DNA of 64,000 bases. Source: Thalassoglobus sp. JC818 (lineage in GTDB: Bacteria > Planctomycetota > Planctomycetia > Planctomycetales > Planctomycetaceae). Shown piece after piece: positions 27,554 through 35,764 of this stretch (within the stretch, counting starts at the first letter, position 1; every line of letters starts with the position of its first letter). The stretch lies in NCBI RefSeq assembly GCF_040717535.1, contig NZ_JBFEFI010000004.1, forward strand, positions 682,001 through 746,000, in the 5' to 3' direction. The translations under genes and the position numbers were made by a program. The notes beneath the pieces are model-generated. The model ran no database searches. It saw only the letters and a list, made by a program, of their open reading frames with translations, and was not told the DNA's origin.

Positions 27554-29851
27554 ATGCAACCTTCGCTCTCCAGAATTGCTACCTACTCGCTTCTTGCATT
27601 CGCACTCAGTAGCCACGTCTTCTGTGAATCAACCACGTCGGCCCAGGGAACCGCTGATGACTACGCTCGCTCCGAATCGCTTCGAAAGAAGTGGACGGGA
27701 ACAGTCTACCGAGACCGCGTTGACCCCCACTGGAGCGAATCGGGAAATGACTTCTGGTATCGCGTTCAGACTGGCAAGAACCAGTATCAATACATCGTCG
27801 TCAACGCGACATCGGGAACTCGTCAGCCAGCTTTCAATCACGAAGCACTCGCCAAGCAACTTTCCGAGAAAACTGGCAAGAGCTTTGACGCCGACCGCTT
27901 GGACGTTGAGTCCATCGAATGGAACAACGACAGCACTGAACTCACCATCTCGATCGAAGAACTGCGTGTCCGGTCCAACTTGGTTGACGGAACGGTTGAG
28001 ATTCTCGAAGAAGACGAAGAAATCAACCAAGGATCGACGCCGGAAGCGGATCGAGACAATTCCGAGAGTCAAAGAGAGCGAGGACGTCGATCTCGAGGTC
28101 GAACTCGATCGCCGGACGGCAAGTTTCGCGTTCAAGTCGACGAAGGAGACTTAATCGTACTCGAAGGGGACGAAGAAGACTCCCGCGAAATTCTTCGCGG
28201 AGCTGGTTCTTCAGAGTCGAAGTTTACGGATTCTGGAGCAGCGTGGTCACCAGATTTGAAAAAGCTCGTCGGATTTCGCCGCACTGATGGACAATCTCAT
28301 CTCGTCCATTACGTTGAGTCCTCACCGACAGACCAGCTGCAACCCAAAACTCACAGCCATCAATATCTCAAGCCAGGCGACGACATTCCGCAGCACTTCC
28401 CGGTCCTGTTTCATCTCGACACTCGGTCGATTACTGAAATCGACGATGAGCTGTTTTCGAACCCCTGGATGTCGATTCCGCGAATTCACTGGCTTCCGGA
28501 TTCGAGTCAGTTTCTGTTCGTCTACAACCAGCGCGGCCATCAGGTCTTGCGAGTCATCTCTGTCGATGCGGAAACAGGGAAAGCACGCACGATCGTCGAC
28601 GAACAAAGCGACACCTTCATCGACTACGCCTACAAGCAGTTCATCGAAATACTTCCTGAGTCCAACGAGTTGATCTGGATGTCGGAGCGTGATGGATGGA
28701 ATCACCTTTACCTGTACGACATTGCCAACGGAGAGGTCAAAAACCAGATCACTTCTGGCGACTGGGTTGTCAGGAAAGTTGTGCGAGTCGATCCTCAAGA
28801 CAGAGTCGTTTGGTTTGAATGTTCAGGAGTCAATCATGAACAAGATCCTTACTACACTCACTTTGCACGCGTGAACTTTGACGGAAGTGACTTCACGGTG
28901 TTAACCGAAGGTGACGGAACTCACTCGGTTCAGCTTTCCCCGAATGAACGGTATCTCATCGACCAGTGGTCACGCGTCGACTTGCCGCCACAGACAGAAC
29001 TACGCGATGCACAAACCGGACAGCTGATCTGCCAGCTTGAACAGGCCGATGCCTCGGAACTCAACGATGCTGGCTGGATCGCTCCGGAACGATTCGTCAC
29101 AAACGGTCGAGACGATCAAACTCAGATCTACGGTATCATCTTCCGACCTACGAACTTTCAAGCTGGTATGAAGTATCCCGTGATCGAAAAGATCTATGCG
29201 GGGCCTCATGGATCTTTCGTCCCGAAGAGATTTCAGGAATTTCACTCTGCTCAGGAAGTCGCGGAGATCGGTTTCATCGTTGTCCAGATTGACGGGATGG
29301 GGACTTCGAACCGTTCAAAAGCATTTCACGACATCTGTTGGCAGAACCTCGGCGACTCCGGATTTCCCGACAGGATTAAGTGGATCAAGAAAGCTGCCGA
29401 GACCTATCCGGAATTCGACCTCTCGCCTGGAGTCGGAATTTACGGTGGCTCCGCAGGCGGACAAAGTTCAACACGCGCACTGCTCGCACATGGCGACTTC
29501 TACAGCGTTGCTGTCTCAGACTGTGGGTGTCACGACAACCGTATGGACAAAATCTGGTGGAACGAACTGTGGATGGGCTGGCCCATCGGCCCGCATTACG
29601 AAGAACAGTCAAATGTCACGAATGCGGACAAGTTGCAAGGCAAGCTCTTTCTGACTGTCGGAGAGAAAGACACGAACGTCGACCCCGCCTCAACGATGCA
29701 GGTCGTGAATGCTCTCATCAAAGCGAACAAGAAATTCGACATGCTTGTCGTGCCGGGCCACGGTCACGGAGTCGGCGAAATCCCTTACATGAAACGAAGA
29801 CGCATCGACTTCTTCGTTGAACATCTCATGGGAAAAACTCCTCCCAACTAA
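27554..29851 (+). CDS. DPP-IV-like S9 prolyl oligopeptidase, secreted
   Basis: Exported serine peptidase of 765 residues. A signal peptide is followed by an eight-blade propeller region of about 480 residues (DPP4 N-terminal domain, with YLFDIANG-like blades such as HLYLYDIANGEV). An alpha/beta hydrolase domain completes it. Catalytic residues are recognisable as GGSAGG (nucleophile), KDTNVDP (aspartate) and PGHGHGV (histidine). Propeller loops contain a charged insertion near residues 165-190 rich in R, E and D. The ATG at 27554 with AAGGA upstream is used; the frame opens earlier at a TTG (27515) touching the previous stop. It probably trims peptides in the periplasm. Confidence 0.9.
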   Translation: MQPSLSRIATYSLLAFALSSHVFCESTTSAQGTADDYARSESLRKKWTGTVYRDRVDPHWSESGNDFWYRVQTGKNQYQYIVVNATSGTRQPAFNHEALAKQLSEKTGKSFDADRLDVESIEWNNDSTELTISIEELRVRSNLVDGTVEILEEDEEINQGSTPEADRDNSESQRERGRRSRGRTRSPDGKFRVQVDEGDLIVLEGDEEDSREILRGAGSSESKFTDSGAAWSPDLKKLVGFRRTDGQSHLVHYVESSPTDQLQPKTHSHQYLKPGDDIPQHFPVLFHLDTRSITEIDDELFSNPWMSIPRIHWLPDSSQFLFVYNQRGHQVLRVISVDAETGKARTIVDEQSDTFIDYAYKQFIEILPESNELIWMSERDGWNHLYLYDIANGEVKNQITSGDWVVRKVVRVDPQDRVVWFECSGVNHEQDPYYTHFARVNFDGSDFTVLTEGDGTHSVQLSPNERYLIDQWSRVDLPPQTELRDAQTGQLICQLEQADASELNDAGWIAPERFVTNGRDDQTQIYGIIFRPTNFQAGMKYPVIEKIYAGPHGSFVPKRFQEFHSAQEVAEIGFIVVQIDGMGTSNRSKAFHDICWQNLGDSGFPDRIKWIKKAAETYPEFDLSPGVGIYGGSAGGQSSTRALLAHGDFYSVAVSDCGCHDNRMDKIWWNELWMGWPIGPHYEEQSNVTNADKLQGKLFLTVGEKDTNVDPASTMQVVNALIKANKKFDMLVVPGHGHGVGEIPYMKRRRIDFFVEHLMGKTPPN

Positions 29852-29897
29852 ATGAAACATCGTCCCTGTCATTCGTGATGACGAAACATTGCGGGAG

Positions 29898-30407
29898 TTA
29901 CTCGCCCTCAGGCTTCTTCACGAGCATGATGACCACTTCGGCGCAGAGGGCTTCTTCGCGACCGACTGGTCCGACTTTCTCGCCTGTCTTCGCTTTGACG
30001 TTCACTCGGTCCGCAGGGATTTGAAGCAGTTCCGCGACGCGGTTGGCGATCTGCTGTTTATAGGGGGACAGCTTTGGCTTCTGCGCGAAGACAATTCCGT
30101 CAACGTTGTTAACTTGCCAGCCAGCTGCGAACGCTCGAGTGAGCACTTTCGATAGCAACTCGGCGGAATCGGCTCCCTCGTGCTCAGCAGCTGTGTCGGG
30201 AAACCACTCACCGATATCTCCCCAGCCCAGCGCACCGAGAATTGCGTCCGTCAGGGCATGAAGTAAGACGTCACCATCGCTGTGCGCGACCGCTCCCAAG
30301 TGATGGTCGATGTCGACGCCTCCAATAACAAGTCGACGTCCTGCTTCCAGTCGATGGGTATCGTGCCCGAGACCAACTCGCCATTCGGTAGACTCCCCCA
30401 TCGCCAT
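29898..30407 (-). CDS. ispF: 2-C-methyl-D-erythritol 2,4-cyclodiphosphate synthase
   Basis: Cytoplasmic enzyme of the MEP isoprenoid pathway, 169 residues. The zinc site is visible: GLGHDTHRL supplies Asp and His, and AHSDGDVLLHALTDAILGAL a further His. The C-terminal part has VNVKAKTGEKVGPVGREEAL, matching the family signature. A normal-sized trimeric YgbB-type protein. It converges on the peptidase gene (46 bases between the stops) and is divergent from csrA, with about 500 bases of regulatory space between. ispD is not adjacent. Confidence 0.96.
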   Translation of the reverse strand: MAMGESTEWRVGLGHDTHRLEAGRRLVIGGVDIDHHLGAVAHSDGDVLLHALTDAILGALGWGDIGEWFPDTAAEHEGADSAELLSKVLTRAFAAGWQVNNVDGIVFAQKPKLSPYKQQIANRVAELLQIPADRVNVKAKTGEKVGPVGREEALCAEVVIMLVKKPEGE

Positions 30408-30792
30408 GATCCCTTTTCATTCTGTGCCGATCTCTGTCCCGGCTTTGTCTCTGAATATTTGGCCCGAGACACTCTCTTGAAAGGGCTGGTCAAATGTCAA
30501 CATTCGCTGAACCGGAAACTCTCATTTGACGTGGACGTTCCGGTGACATCTCGCGAAAGTGTCCATAATTCGACACAACCCGCAGAGCTTCCCACCGGCA
30601 GGACTTGCAGATTGTCAACAAAGTGACACACGTCCGGTTGTAAGGTCGTCAGTTTGCTTCACTCGGCGATGCATTCCTTACAAACAATTCTTCTGGATTG
30701 AGTCAACCCCAATTCTCCAAGACCACACAAACTCTTTTGAACCAATTGAAAACAAAGACGTTACGACACAATAGAAAACTCAACCAGGGAGT

Positions 30793-30810
30793 TTGGCACG
30801 CCCCGTGCAT
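30793..30810 (+). promoter_or_regulatory. Sigma-54-type promoter upstream of csrA
   Basis: TTGGCACG-CCCC-GTGCAT matches the -24/-12 consensus TGGCACG-N4-TTGCA with GG (30795-30796) and GC (30807-30808) exactly ten bases apart. The only deviation in the core is GTGCA for TTGCA. Transcription would start near 30820, leaving a leader of about 87 bases before csrA. Confidence 0.6.
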
Positions 30811-30888
30811 TAGGTTTCTTTCAACTGGCCACGATGGAAGTCAAGACCAATCGCAGGTCATCAAGAGACGAAACTTGACATTATTTCC

Positions 30889-30899
30889 AAGGAAAAGGA
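30889..30899 (+). promoter_or_regulatory. Tandem AAGGA motifs over the csrA ribosome site
   Basis: AAGGAAAAGGA sits directly before the csrA ATG (30907). Both AAGGA units match the ANGGA core bound by CsrA, and they also form the ribosome-binding site. Binding of CsrA here would block its own translation, as known for E. coli csrA. Autoregulation is inferred, not shown. Confidence 0.55.
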
Positions 30900-30906
30900 T
30901 GAAAAA

Positions 30907-31104
30907 ATGCTCGTTCTCACACGCAAAAAGAATGAAACGATTCAAATCGGCGACGACATCGTCATCAAAGTGATATCAACAGGACGAGGCAAAGTGAAGA
31001 TCGGAATCGATGCTCCTGCTCATGTCCGAGTTTTGCGAGGGGAGCTCGACACGACCCTTCGAAACACAAATGTGACCTCAACTGACTCGACCATCAAAGT
31101 TTGA
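30907..31104 (+). CDS. csrA: Carbon storage regulator CsrA
   Basis: Small RNA-binding post-transcriptional regulator, 65 residues. It starts MLVLTRKKNETIQIGDDIVI, and includes GRGKVKIGIDAPAHVRVLRGEL, the conserved strand and helix that hold the RNA-contact arginine (VRVLR). The C-terminal tail is short and polar. CsrA binds GGA motifs in mRNA leaders. The gene has a sigma-54-type promoter and a self-target-like leader, and is followed 56 bases later by an exported S41 peptidase whose own leader also contains AAGGA. Confidence 0.95.
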   Translation: MLVLTRKKNETIQIGDDIVIKVISTGRGKVKIGIDAPAHVRVLRGELDTTLRNTNVTSTDSTIKV

Positions 31105-31160
31105 CCCGCCTTCAAAGTCTTCGAATCCTTCCAACTCTTGAACCAAGGAACGTGTTCACT

Positions 31161-33101
31161 ATGAGCCACTCAATCAAAAACAACCTGACCAGCACTTTCG
31201 TCGCAACTCTTGCTTTTCTCGTTCTCCTCGGTGGTGGATTCGCCCACTCTGAGATGGCGATTCAGCACGTCGAGAAAAGCCGACCAACCTTCTTCTCACA
31301 CACAAATGAGCTGAACAGCGTTGCTCGTACTGAAAGTCGCTTCGACATCTCTCATGACGATCGCGGAATGCCGCTCGCCCGTGAGGACGTCGCCCCGATC
31401 AGAACGGCGGTGGTGCCGGGACGGGGACAGTCGTCACCGACTCTCCCGTCTTACACACCGACCACTCCAGGATACTCAAATCCTGTCCAACCACAGTTCC
31501 CGTCACAACCTCAATACATTGTTCCGGGAACCGGTGCCCCTTCGTCACCGATCAACATTCCAACCCAGAATCCATCCACTCCTCAAACACCAGACCAAAA
31601 GCAAACTGAGATTACTTCGCGTTTCTCAGACCCGAAGATGCTTGGATTCCTTTCCAATGCCTCGATGCAGCAGTTGACCAGCTTGTACCACGAAGTCTCT
31701 CGAATGATTGATGCTCGACACGTAAATCCAGTGTCATACGAAGTTCGAGTCGCTTCATCGGTCGAGTACCTCGTCGCTGCCTTGAGCAATCCAACATTCC
31801 TGCGAGCCACTGGAGCATCTGCCAACCAGAACACCATTCGCCAGACTCAATCGGAACTGTTGCAGATCACCCGCAGCCAGCCTGCCCGATCCGCAACCGA
31901 AGCTGTCGGGGTGATGCAGTGGACTGCCGAACTCGTGAATCGCCAACTCGGAATTCGCCGTGAAGCAGTTGCCCTGGAGTTCATCAACGGAACGATCGAC
32001 TCACTCGATCAGTACTCAGCCTTCATGCCTTTAGCCAGTGCCTACGCTCCGGGAGCCACGACCGATCCAATTCGAACCGTGAGCCTCGAAGAGAACATCG
32101 TGGGAATTGGTGTGGAACTCGAAACTCATCCACGAGGAGCGATTCTGGTGGGAGTCGTTGACAACAGCCCAGCCAGCGAACTCGGACTTCAAGAAGGAGA
32201 CATCATCGTCGCTGTTAATCGTCAGTCGACAAATGGTCTCGACCTGAATGCTGTCGCTGGAAAACTCGGCGGATCAATCGGAACTGTGATCACCCTGGAC
32301 ATTGACCGTAACGGACAGCTGTACCGCGGAAACGTCACTCGTCGCTCAATCTACGTGAGCAGTGTGACAGGCACAAAGATGATCGATACGCAAAACAAAG
32401 TCGGCTACGTTCGCCTGAAACAGTTTTCAGCATCCTCCCGAAAAGATCTCGAAGCAGCCCTTTGGTCGCTTCACAATCAAGGCATGAAATCGCTGGTCAT
32501 GGACCTGCGAGGAAATCCAGGCGGATTGTTGGATCAGGCGATTGAAGTTTCCAACCTGTTCGTTCCTTGTGGAACAATCGTTTCAACAAAAGGCCGAAAT
32601 GTTTCTGACAACAGCCAGGAGCAAGCCACTTACCAACAGACCTGGAACACACCTGTTGTGGTCCTCGTCGACAAAAACTCAGCAAGTGCCAGCGAAATCT
32701 TTGCCGCAGCGATTCAGGAAAACGGTCGCGGTGTGATCGTCGGACGACAATCGTACGGAAAAGGAACTGTTCAGACTCACTTCCCACTGGAAACGGTTTC
32801 TGCTCAGTTGAAATTGACAACAGCTAAATTCTACTCCCCAAAAGGACGCGAAATGGCTGGAGCCGGTGTCACCCCTGACGTTTACGTTCCAGAATCGACT
32901 TCAACCGGAACTGCCGGAACAAATCGAGACTCGGACATCAATGCAGCCCTGGCTCAAATCAGCCAAGGAATCCCATTCCAAATGGCACAGCAAGCAGCAT
33001 CTTGCCGAAACGGAAGTCCACAAGTGAACCTCCAAACGGTCCCCTCGACGACTCCTTCAATCAACACTCTACCACTTCAACTGAATCTGTCGAGCAACTA
33101 A
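31161..33101 (+). CDS. Exported S41 (C-terminal-processing-type) peptidase with PDZ domain
   Basis: Periplasmic serine peptidase of 646 residues. A signal peptide is followed by a Pro/Ser/Thr/Gln-rich linker of about 60 residues, a helical region, a PDZ domain (GIGVELETHPRGAILVG, then LGLQEGDIIVAVN), and the S41 catalytic domain. The catalytic Ser-Lys pair is visible as NSASASEIFAAA and SYGKGTVQ, and VMDLRGNPGGLLDQA is the S41 signature. The C-terminus is about 80 residues beyond the domain and rich in S, T and Q. The ATG at 31161 with AAGGAA ten bases upstream is chosen. Probably co-transcribed with csrA and ended by the strong terminator at 33133. Confidence 0.9.
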   Translation: MSHSIKNNLTSTFVATLAFLVLLGGGFAHSEMAIQHVEKSRPTFFSHTNELNSVARTESRFDISHDDRGMPLAREDVAPIRTAVVPGRGQSSPTLPSYTPTTPGYSNPVQPQFPSQPQYIVPGTGAPSSPINIPTQNPSTPQTPDQKQTEITSRFSDPKMLGFLSNASMQQLTSLYHEVSRMIDARHVNPVSYEVRVASSVEYLVAALSNPTFLRATGASANQNTIRQTQSELLQITRSQPARSATEAVGVMQWTAELVNRQLGIRREAVALEFINGTIDSLDQYSAFMPLASAYAPGATTDPIRTVSLEENIVGIGVELETHPRGAILVGVVDNSPASELGLQEGDIIVAVNRQSTNGLDLNAVAGKLGGSIGTVITLDIDRNGQLYRGNVTRRSIYVSSVTGTKMIDTQNKVGYVRLKQFSASSRKDLEAALWSLHNQGMKSLVMDLRGNPGGLLDQAIEVSNLFVPCGTIVSTKGRNVSDNSQEQATYQQTWNTPVVVLVDKNSASASEIFAAAIQENGRGVIVGRQSYGKGTVQTHFPLETVSAQLKLTTAKFYSPKGREMAGAGVTPDVYVPESTSTGTAGTNRDSDINAALAQISQGIPFQMAQQAASCRNGSPQVNLQTVPSTTPSINTLPLQLNLSSN

Positions 33102-33132
33102 GTTTGGTCGGCGACAATTGAAACGTCTCTCT

Positions 33133-33170
33133 CACCACCTCGGAGTTTTCTCCGAGGTGGTGTTTTATTT
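33133..33170 (+). terminator. Strong intrinsic terminator after the S41 peptidase
   Basis: A perfect 13-pair stem, CACCACCTCGGAG (33133-33145) with CTCCGAGGTGGTG (33150-33162), a TTTT loop, and TTTTATTT directly after the stem. It lies 31 bases past the stop. Confidence 0.93.
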
Positions 33171-33266
33171 GAGTCGACCCTGCCATCGAATTGACCGGGG
33201 GATGCTGGACCTGCCTGTCTGCGTTGCTTACTCTGCCGAATTCCGTTTTGACCGCGAAATTCAGCG

Positions 33267-34289
33267 ATGCTGCAAAAACACCTTCTTCTCTGGCTCACAC
33301 TCAGTTCCATGCTGGCAGGCTTCTGGCCGAACCTGTTTGGTGCGACAGCTTTCGATCCGTTTCTTGCCAGCGCGTCGCACATCGGCTGGATCGTCGCAGC
33401 CGTGATGTTTTGTGTGGGAACGCTGTTACCAACTGAGGAAGTTCGCAACGTTCTGAACCGGTGGCCTCTCATTGTGGGAGGAACAGCTGTTCAATACATC
33501 TCCATGCCATTTCTGGCATGGGCGGTCGCAACAACATTCGGAATGACCGGAGACCTCCGCGTGGGGACGATCATGGTCGGATGCGTGCCGGGCGCGATGG
33601 CTTCGAATGTCTTGACGATGGTCGCACGAGGAAATGTGAGCTACTCTGTCGGACTGACGACTTCAGCCACGCTTCTCTCTCCACTCATTGTCCCGATTGC
33701 TCTTCGCCTCACGCTGGGTGCGCAAGCGGATGCAGAGTTTCTGACCAAATCAGCCGTCTCACTGATTCTACAAGTTGTGATTCCGGTCCTGCTGGGACTG
33801 TTCAGCCAGAGACTCTCAATTCTCAAACAGATTGCTGACCGTATTTCCGGGCACGTCGCGAACATTAGTATTCTCTGGGTCATTGCGATCGTCGTGGCAG
33901 CCAACAGGCAGGCGATTCAAGAGTTTCCCGTTATACTGATCGCGGGTCTGCTGCTGATCAACGTTGGTGGCTATCTCGCTGGGCAACTCGGGGGGCGATT
34001 ACTTCGACTCGATTCCGGAATGCGACGGGCGTTGATGCTGGAGATCGGGATGCAGAATGCGGGTGTCGGAGCGAGCCTGGCGAAAGGGCTCTTTCCCGAT
34101 AATCCTCGCGTTGCTCTTCCATGTGGGCTGTTTGCCTTTGGATGCATGACGACCGGAACACTGCTCGCCCAGTTTCTACGCAATCGGACAGCCGAAACCG
34201 AGGACGCTCTAGACACAACTGAACGGCCGATCGACTCGGCTCCTTCACTCTCAACGACTGACTCAACTGAATCCGTAAAGGAAATCTGA
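33267..34289 (+). CDS. Bile acid:sodium symporter family (BASS) transporter
   Basis: Inner-membrane secondary transporter of 340 residues with about ten membrane helices. Features of the family: a GxxxPxA-like segment (VGCVPGAMASNVLTMVARGN), polar residues near the two crossing unwound helices, and ALMLEIGMQNAGVGASLA (the EIGxQNAxL signature). The final 35 residues are polar and probably cytoplasmic. Substrates of bacterial BASS proteins include organic acids and sulfated compounds; none can be assigned. The stop is one base before the next ATG, so both genes are translationally linked. Confidence 0.88.
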   Translation: MLQKHLLLWLTLSSMLAGFWPNLFGATAFDPFLASASHIGWIVAAVMFCVGTLLPTEEVRNVLNRWPLIVGGTAVQYISMPFLAWAVATTFGMTGDLRVGTIMVGCVPGAMASNVLTMVARGNVSYSVGLTTSATLLSPLIVPIALRLTLGAQADAEFLTKSAVSLILQVVIPVLLGLFSQRLSILKQIADRISGHVANISILWVIAIVVAANRQAIQEFPVILIAGLLLINVGGYLAGQLGGRLLRLDSGMRRALMLEIGMQNAGVGASLAKGLFPDNPRVALPCGLFAFGCMTTGTLLAQFLRNRTAETEDALDTTERPIDSAPSLSTTDSTESVKEI

Positions 34290-34290
34290 C

Positions 34291-35379
34291 ATGACGCTGC
34301 CGCTCCCACTTCAAGAGAAACTGAGCAACCTCGCCAACGCATTGATCGATCAAAAGCGGGCTCGAGTGATTGTCCCCGCCCAAGATCAGTCGACAGGTTT
34401 CTGGTTCGGTGGCGGAAACATGATCGAGTCCCCCGAAGGAGAGCTGTACGTTGTCGGTCGGTACCGCAACTATGGAGACTCACGCACCGGAATCGGTGCA
34501 GGGGAACGCGGGCTGGAACTCGCGATCTTTCAATCATCTGACCAGGGCGACTCGTTCGAGAAGGTTCTGAAATGGTCCAAGGCCGACCTGAACGTCGGCA
34601 AAACTCCTGTTCTTTCGATTGAAGGGAGTGCTCTGAGATGGACCGATCAGGGAGTGGAACTTCTGGTCTCCACTGAGAAAGACAACATTGGCTACCCGAA
34701 AGAAGTTGAAGGCTTTCTAAAACCGGGGACGGGGGTCTGGACGATCGATTCACTCAAAGCTGACTCGGTCGAGAATCTCAAGAAGGCGCCCGTGACTCCG
34801 TTTCTGTCGAGCGAAGAACCGAACTGGTTGCACGTAAAAGATCCGTTCGTCTACTCGAATCCGCAATCAGAATCGACCGTGTTCTGTTGCACTCATCCGT
34901 TCAACTGGGCGAGTTCGAACACAGCATTCGTTGAAAATGACGGGACCGTCGTTTCGGACTTCTTTGCCAGAGGCATGTCGTGGGACGTTGCCATGACGCG
35001 CGGAACCGCTCTCCTCGACGTTCCAATGGTCGGGGCGTTCGAAGAGATCGATGCGACACTCGTCTTTTACGATGGCGGCGAATGCGTGCGCGACCTCGAT
35101 CAGCACAAAGAAGCGGTCGTCAGGCCACGCGGTTACTCCTGCGAAGAATTGGGCGGTCTGGCATTCTTCAGCGATGGTGATCTCTCGCAAATTCATCGAT
35201 TGTCGCGCTACTTCCCGAGTTTCATCAGCCCCTACGGAACCGGTTGCAGCCGATACGTTGATGTCTTGGCGACCAGCCGCGGCCTGTTCGCGACCTGGCA
35301 ACAGAGCCAGGAAGACCTCTCTCAGCCGTTGGTGATGAATTTTCTGTCGAACGCAGAAGTCGAATCGATTTTGTCCTAG
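34291..35379 (+). CDS. Sialidase/glycosidase-like beta-propeller protein
   Basis: A 362-residue protein with no signal peptide. Repeated beta-strand motifs of a five-bladed propeller are seen: GGGNMIESPEGELYVVGRYRN, ELAIFQSSDQGDSF (an Asp-box-like SxDxGxxF), and WLHVKDPFVYSNP. The last matches the DPxVxxxxG-like strand found in GH43/GH32/GH68-type and sialidase-like enzymes. Catalytic acids cannot be fixed by eye. It is separated by a single base from the BASS transporter gene, which suggests a transporter plus intracellular enzyme pair for an imported glycan or glycoside. Confidence 0.6.
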   Translation: MTLPLPLQEKLSNLANALIDQKRARVIVPAQDQSTGFWFGGGNMIESPEGELYVVGRYRNYGDSRTGIGAGERGLELAIFQSSDQGDSFEKVLKWSKADLNVGKTPVLSIEGSALRWTDQGVELLVSTEKDNIGYPKEVEGFLKPGTGVWTIDSLKADSVENLKKAPVTPFLSSEEPNWLHVKDPFVYSNPQSESTVFCCTHPFNWASSNTAFVENDGTVVSDFFARGMSWDVAMTRGTALLDVPMVGAFEEIDATLVFYDGGECVRDLDQHKEAVVRPRGYSCEELGGLAFFSDGDLSQIHRLSRYFPSFISPYGTGCSRYVDVLATSRGLFATWQQSQEDLSQPLVMNFLSNAEVESILS

Positions 35380-35764
35380 CTTGCCTGGATCATTTGTTGT
35401 TCATCGACTGGACGCATTCGTCCCCACGAATGCAGCGAGTGCTCGTGCGCTTCGTTCCTATTTGCAAGGGCGATGCCCCCACGTCAGGTGCTCGTATCGG
35501 TTTTCCTTCCGATTTTGTCAGGGTTGCAAATCAGGTCAGGAAACATCGTTCTGAAGCCGATTTCCGATCGCAATTCGCAACGGTTTCCGGTCAACATCAA
35601 CGGGTCAATATCCGCTGATGGCTGTATTTTCGCAGCGTTTCTGCAATCATAGAATCTCGGATTTCAAGGAGTCCTGTATCTGTCGGTGTGCGCACAGAGC
35701 ACGAGCGACTGAATCGGCTCCTTTGCACCTATTCAGATATTCTTAAACGAGATGTGGAGTATTC
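35380..35764. other. Intergenic region before the Gfo/Idh/MocA gene
   Basis: 385 bases with no credible gene. It holds a GGAG ribosome site (35756-35759) for the next gene. No intrinsic terminator for the propeller gene and no clear -35/-10 pair were recognised. Confidence 0.4.

Larger units (their letters stand above)
30408..30906. promoter_or_regulatory. Regulatory region between ispF and csrA
   Basis: About 500 bases without a gene, AT-rich toward csrA. It contains the sigma-54-type element at 30793-30810 and a leader with GGA motifs (both listed separately). Space upstream of the sigma-54 element could hold activator sites. No RNA gene or conserved fold was recognised in 30408-30780. Confidence 0.5.

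Noticed and set aside
33971-34753. Open frame of 260 codons antisense to the BASS and propeller genes
   Set aside because: It spans two real genes and has no recognisable domain.
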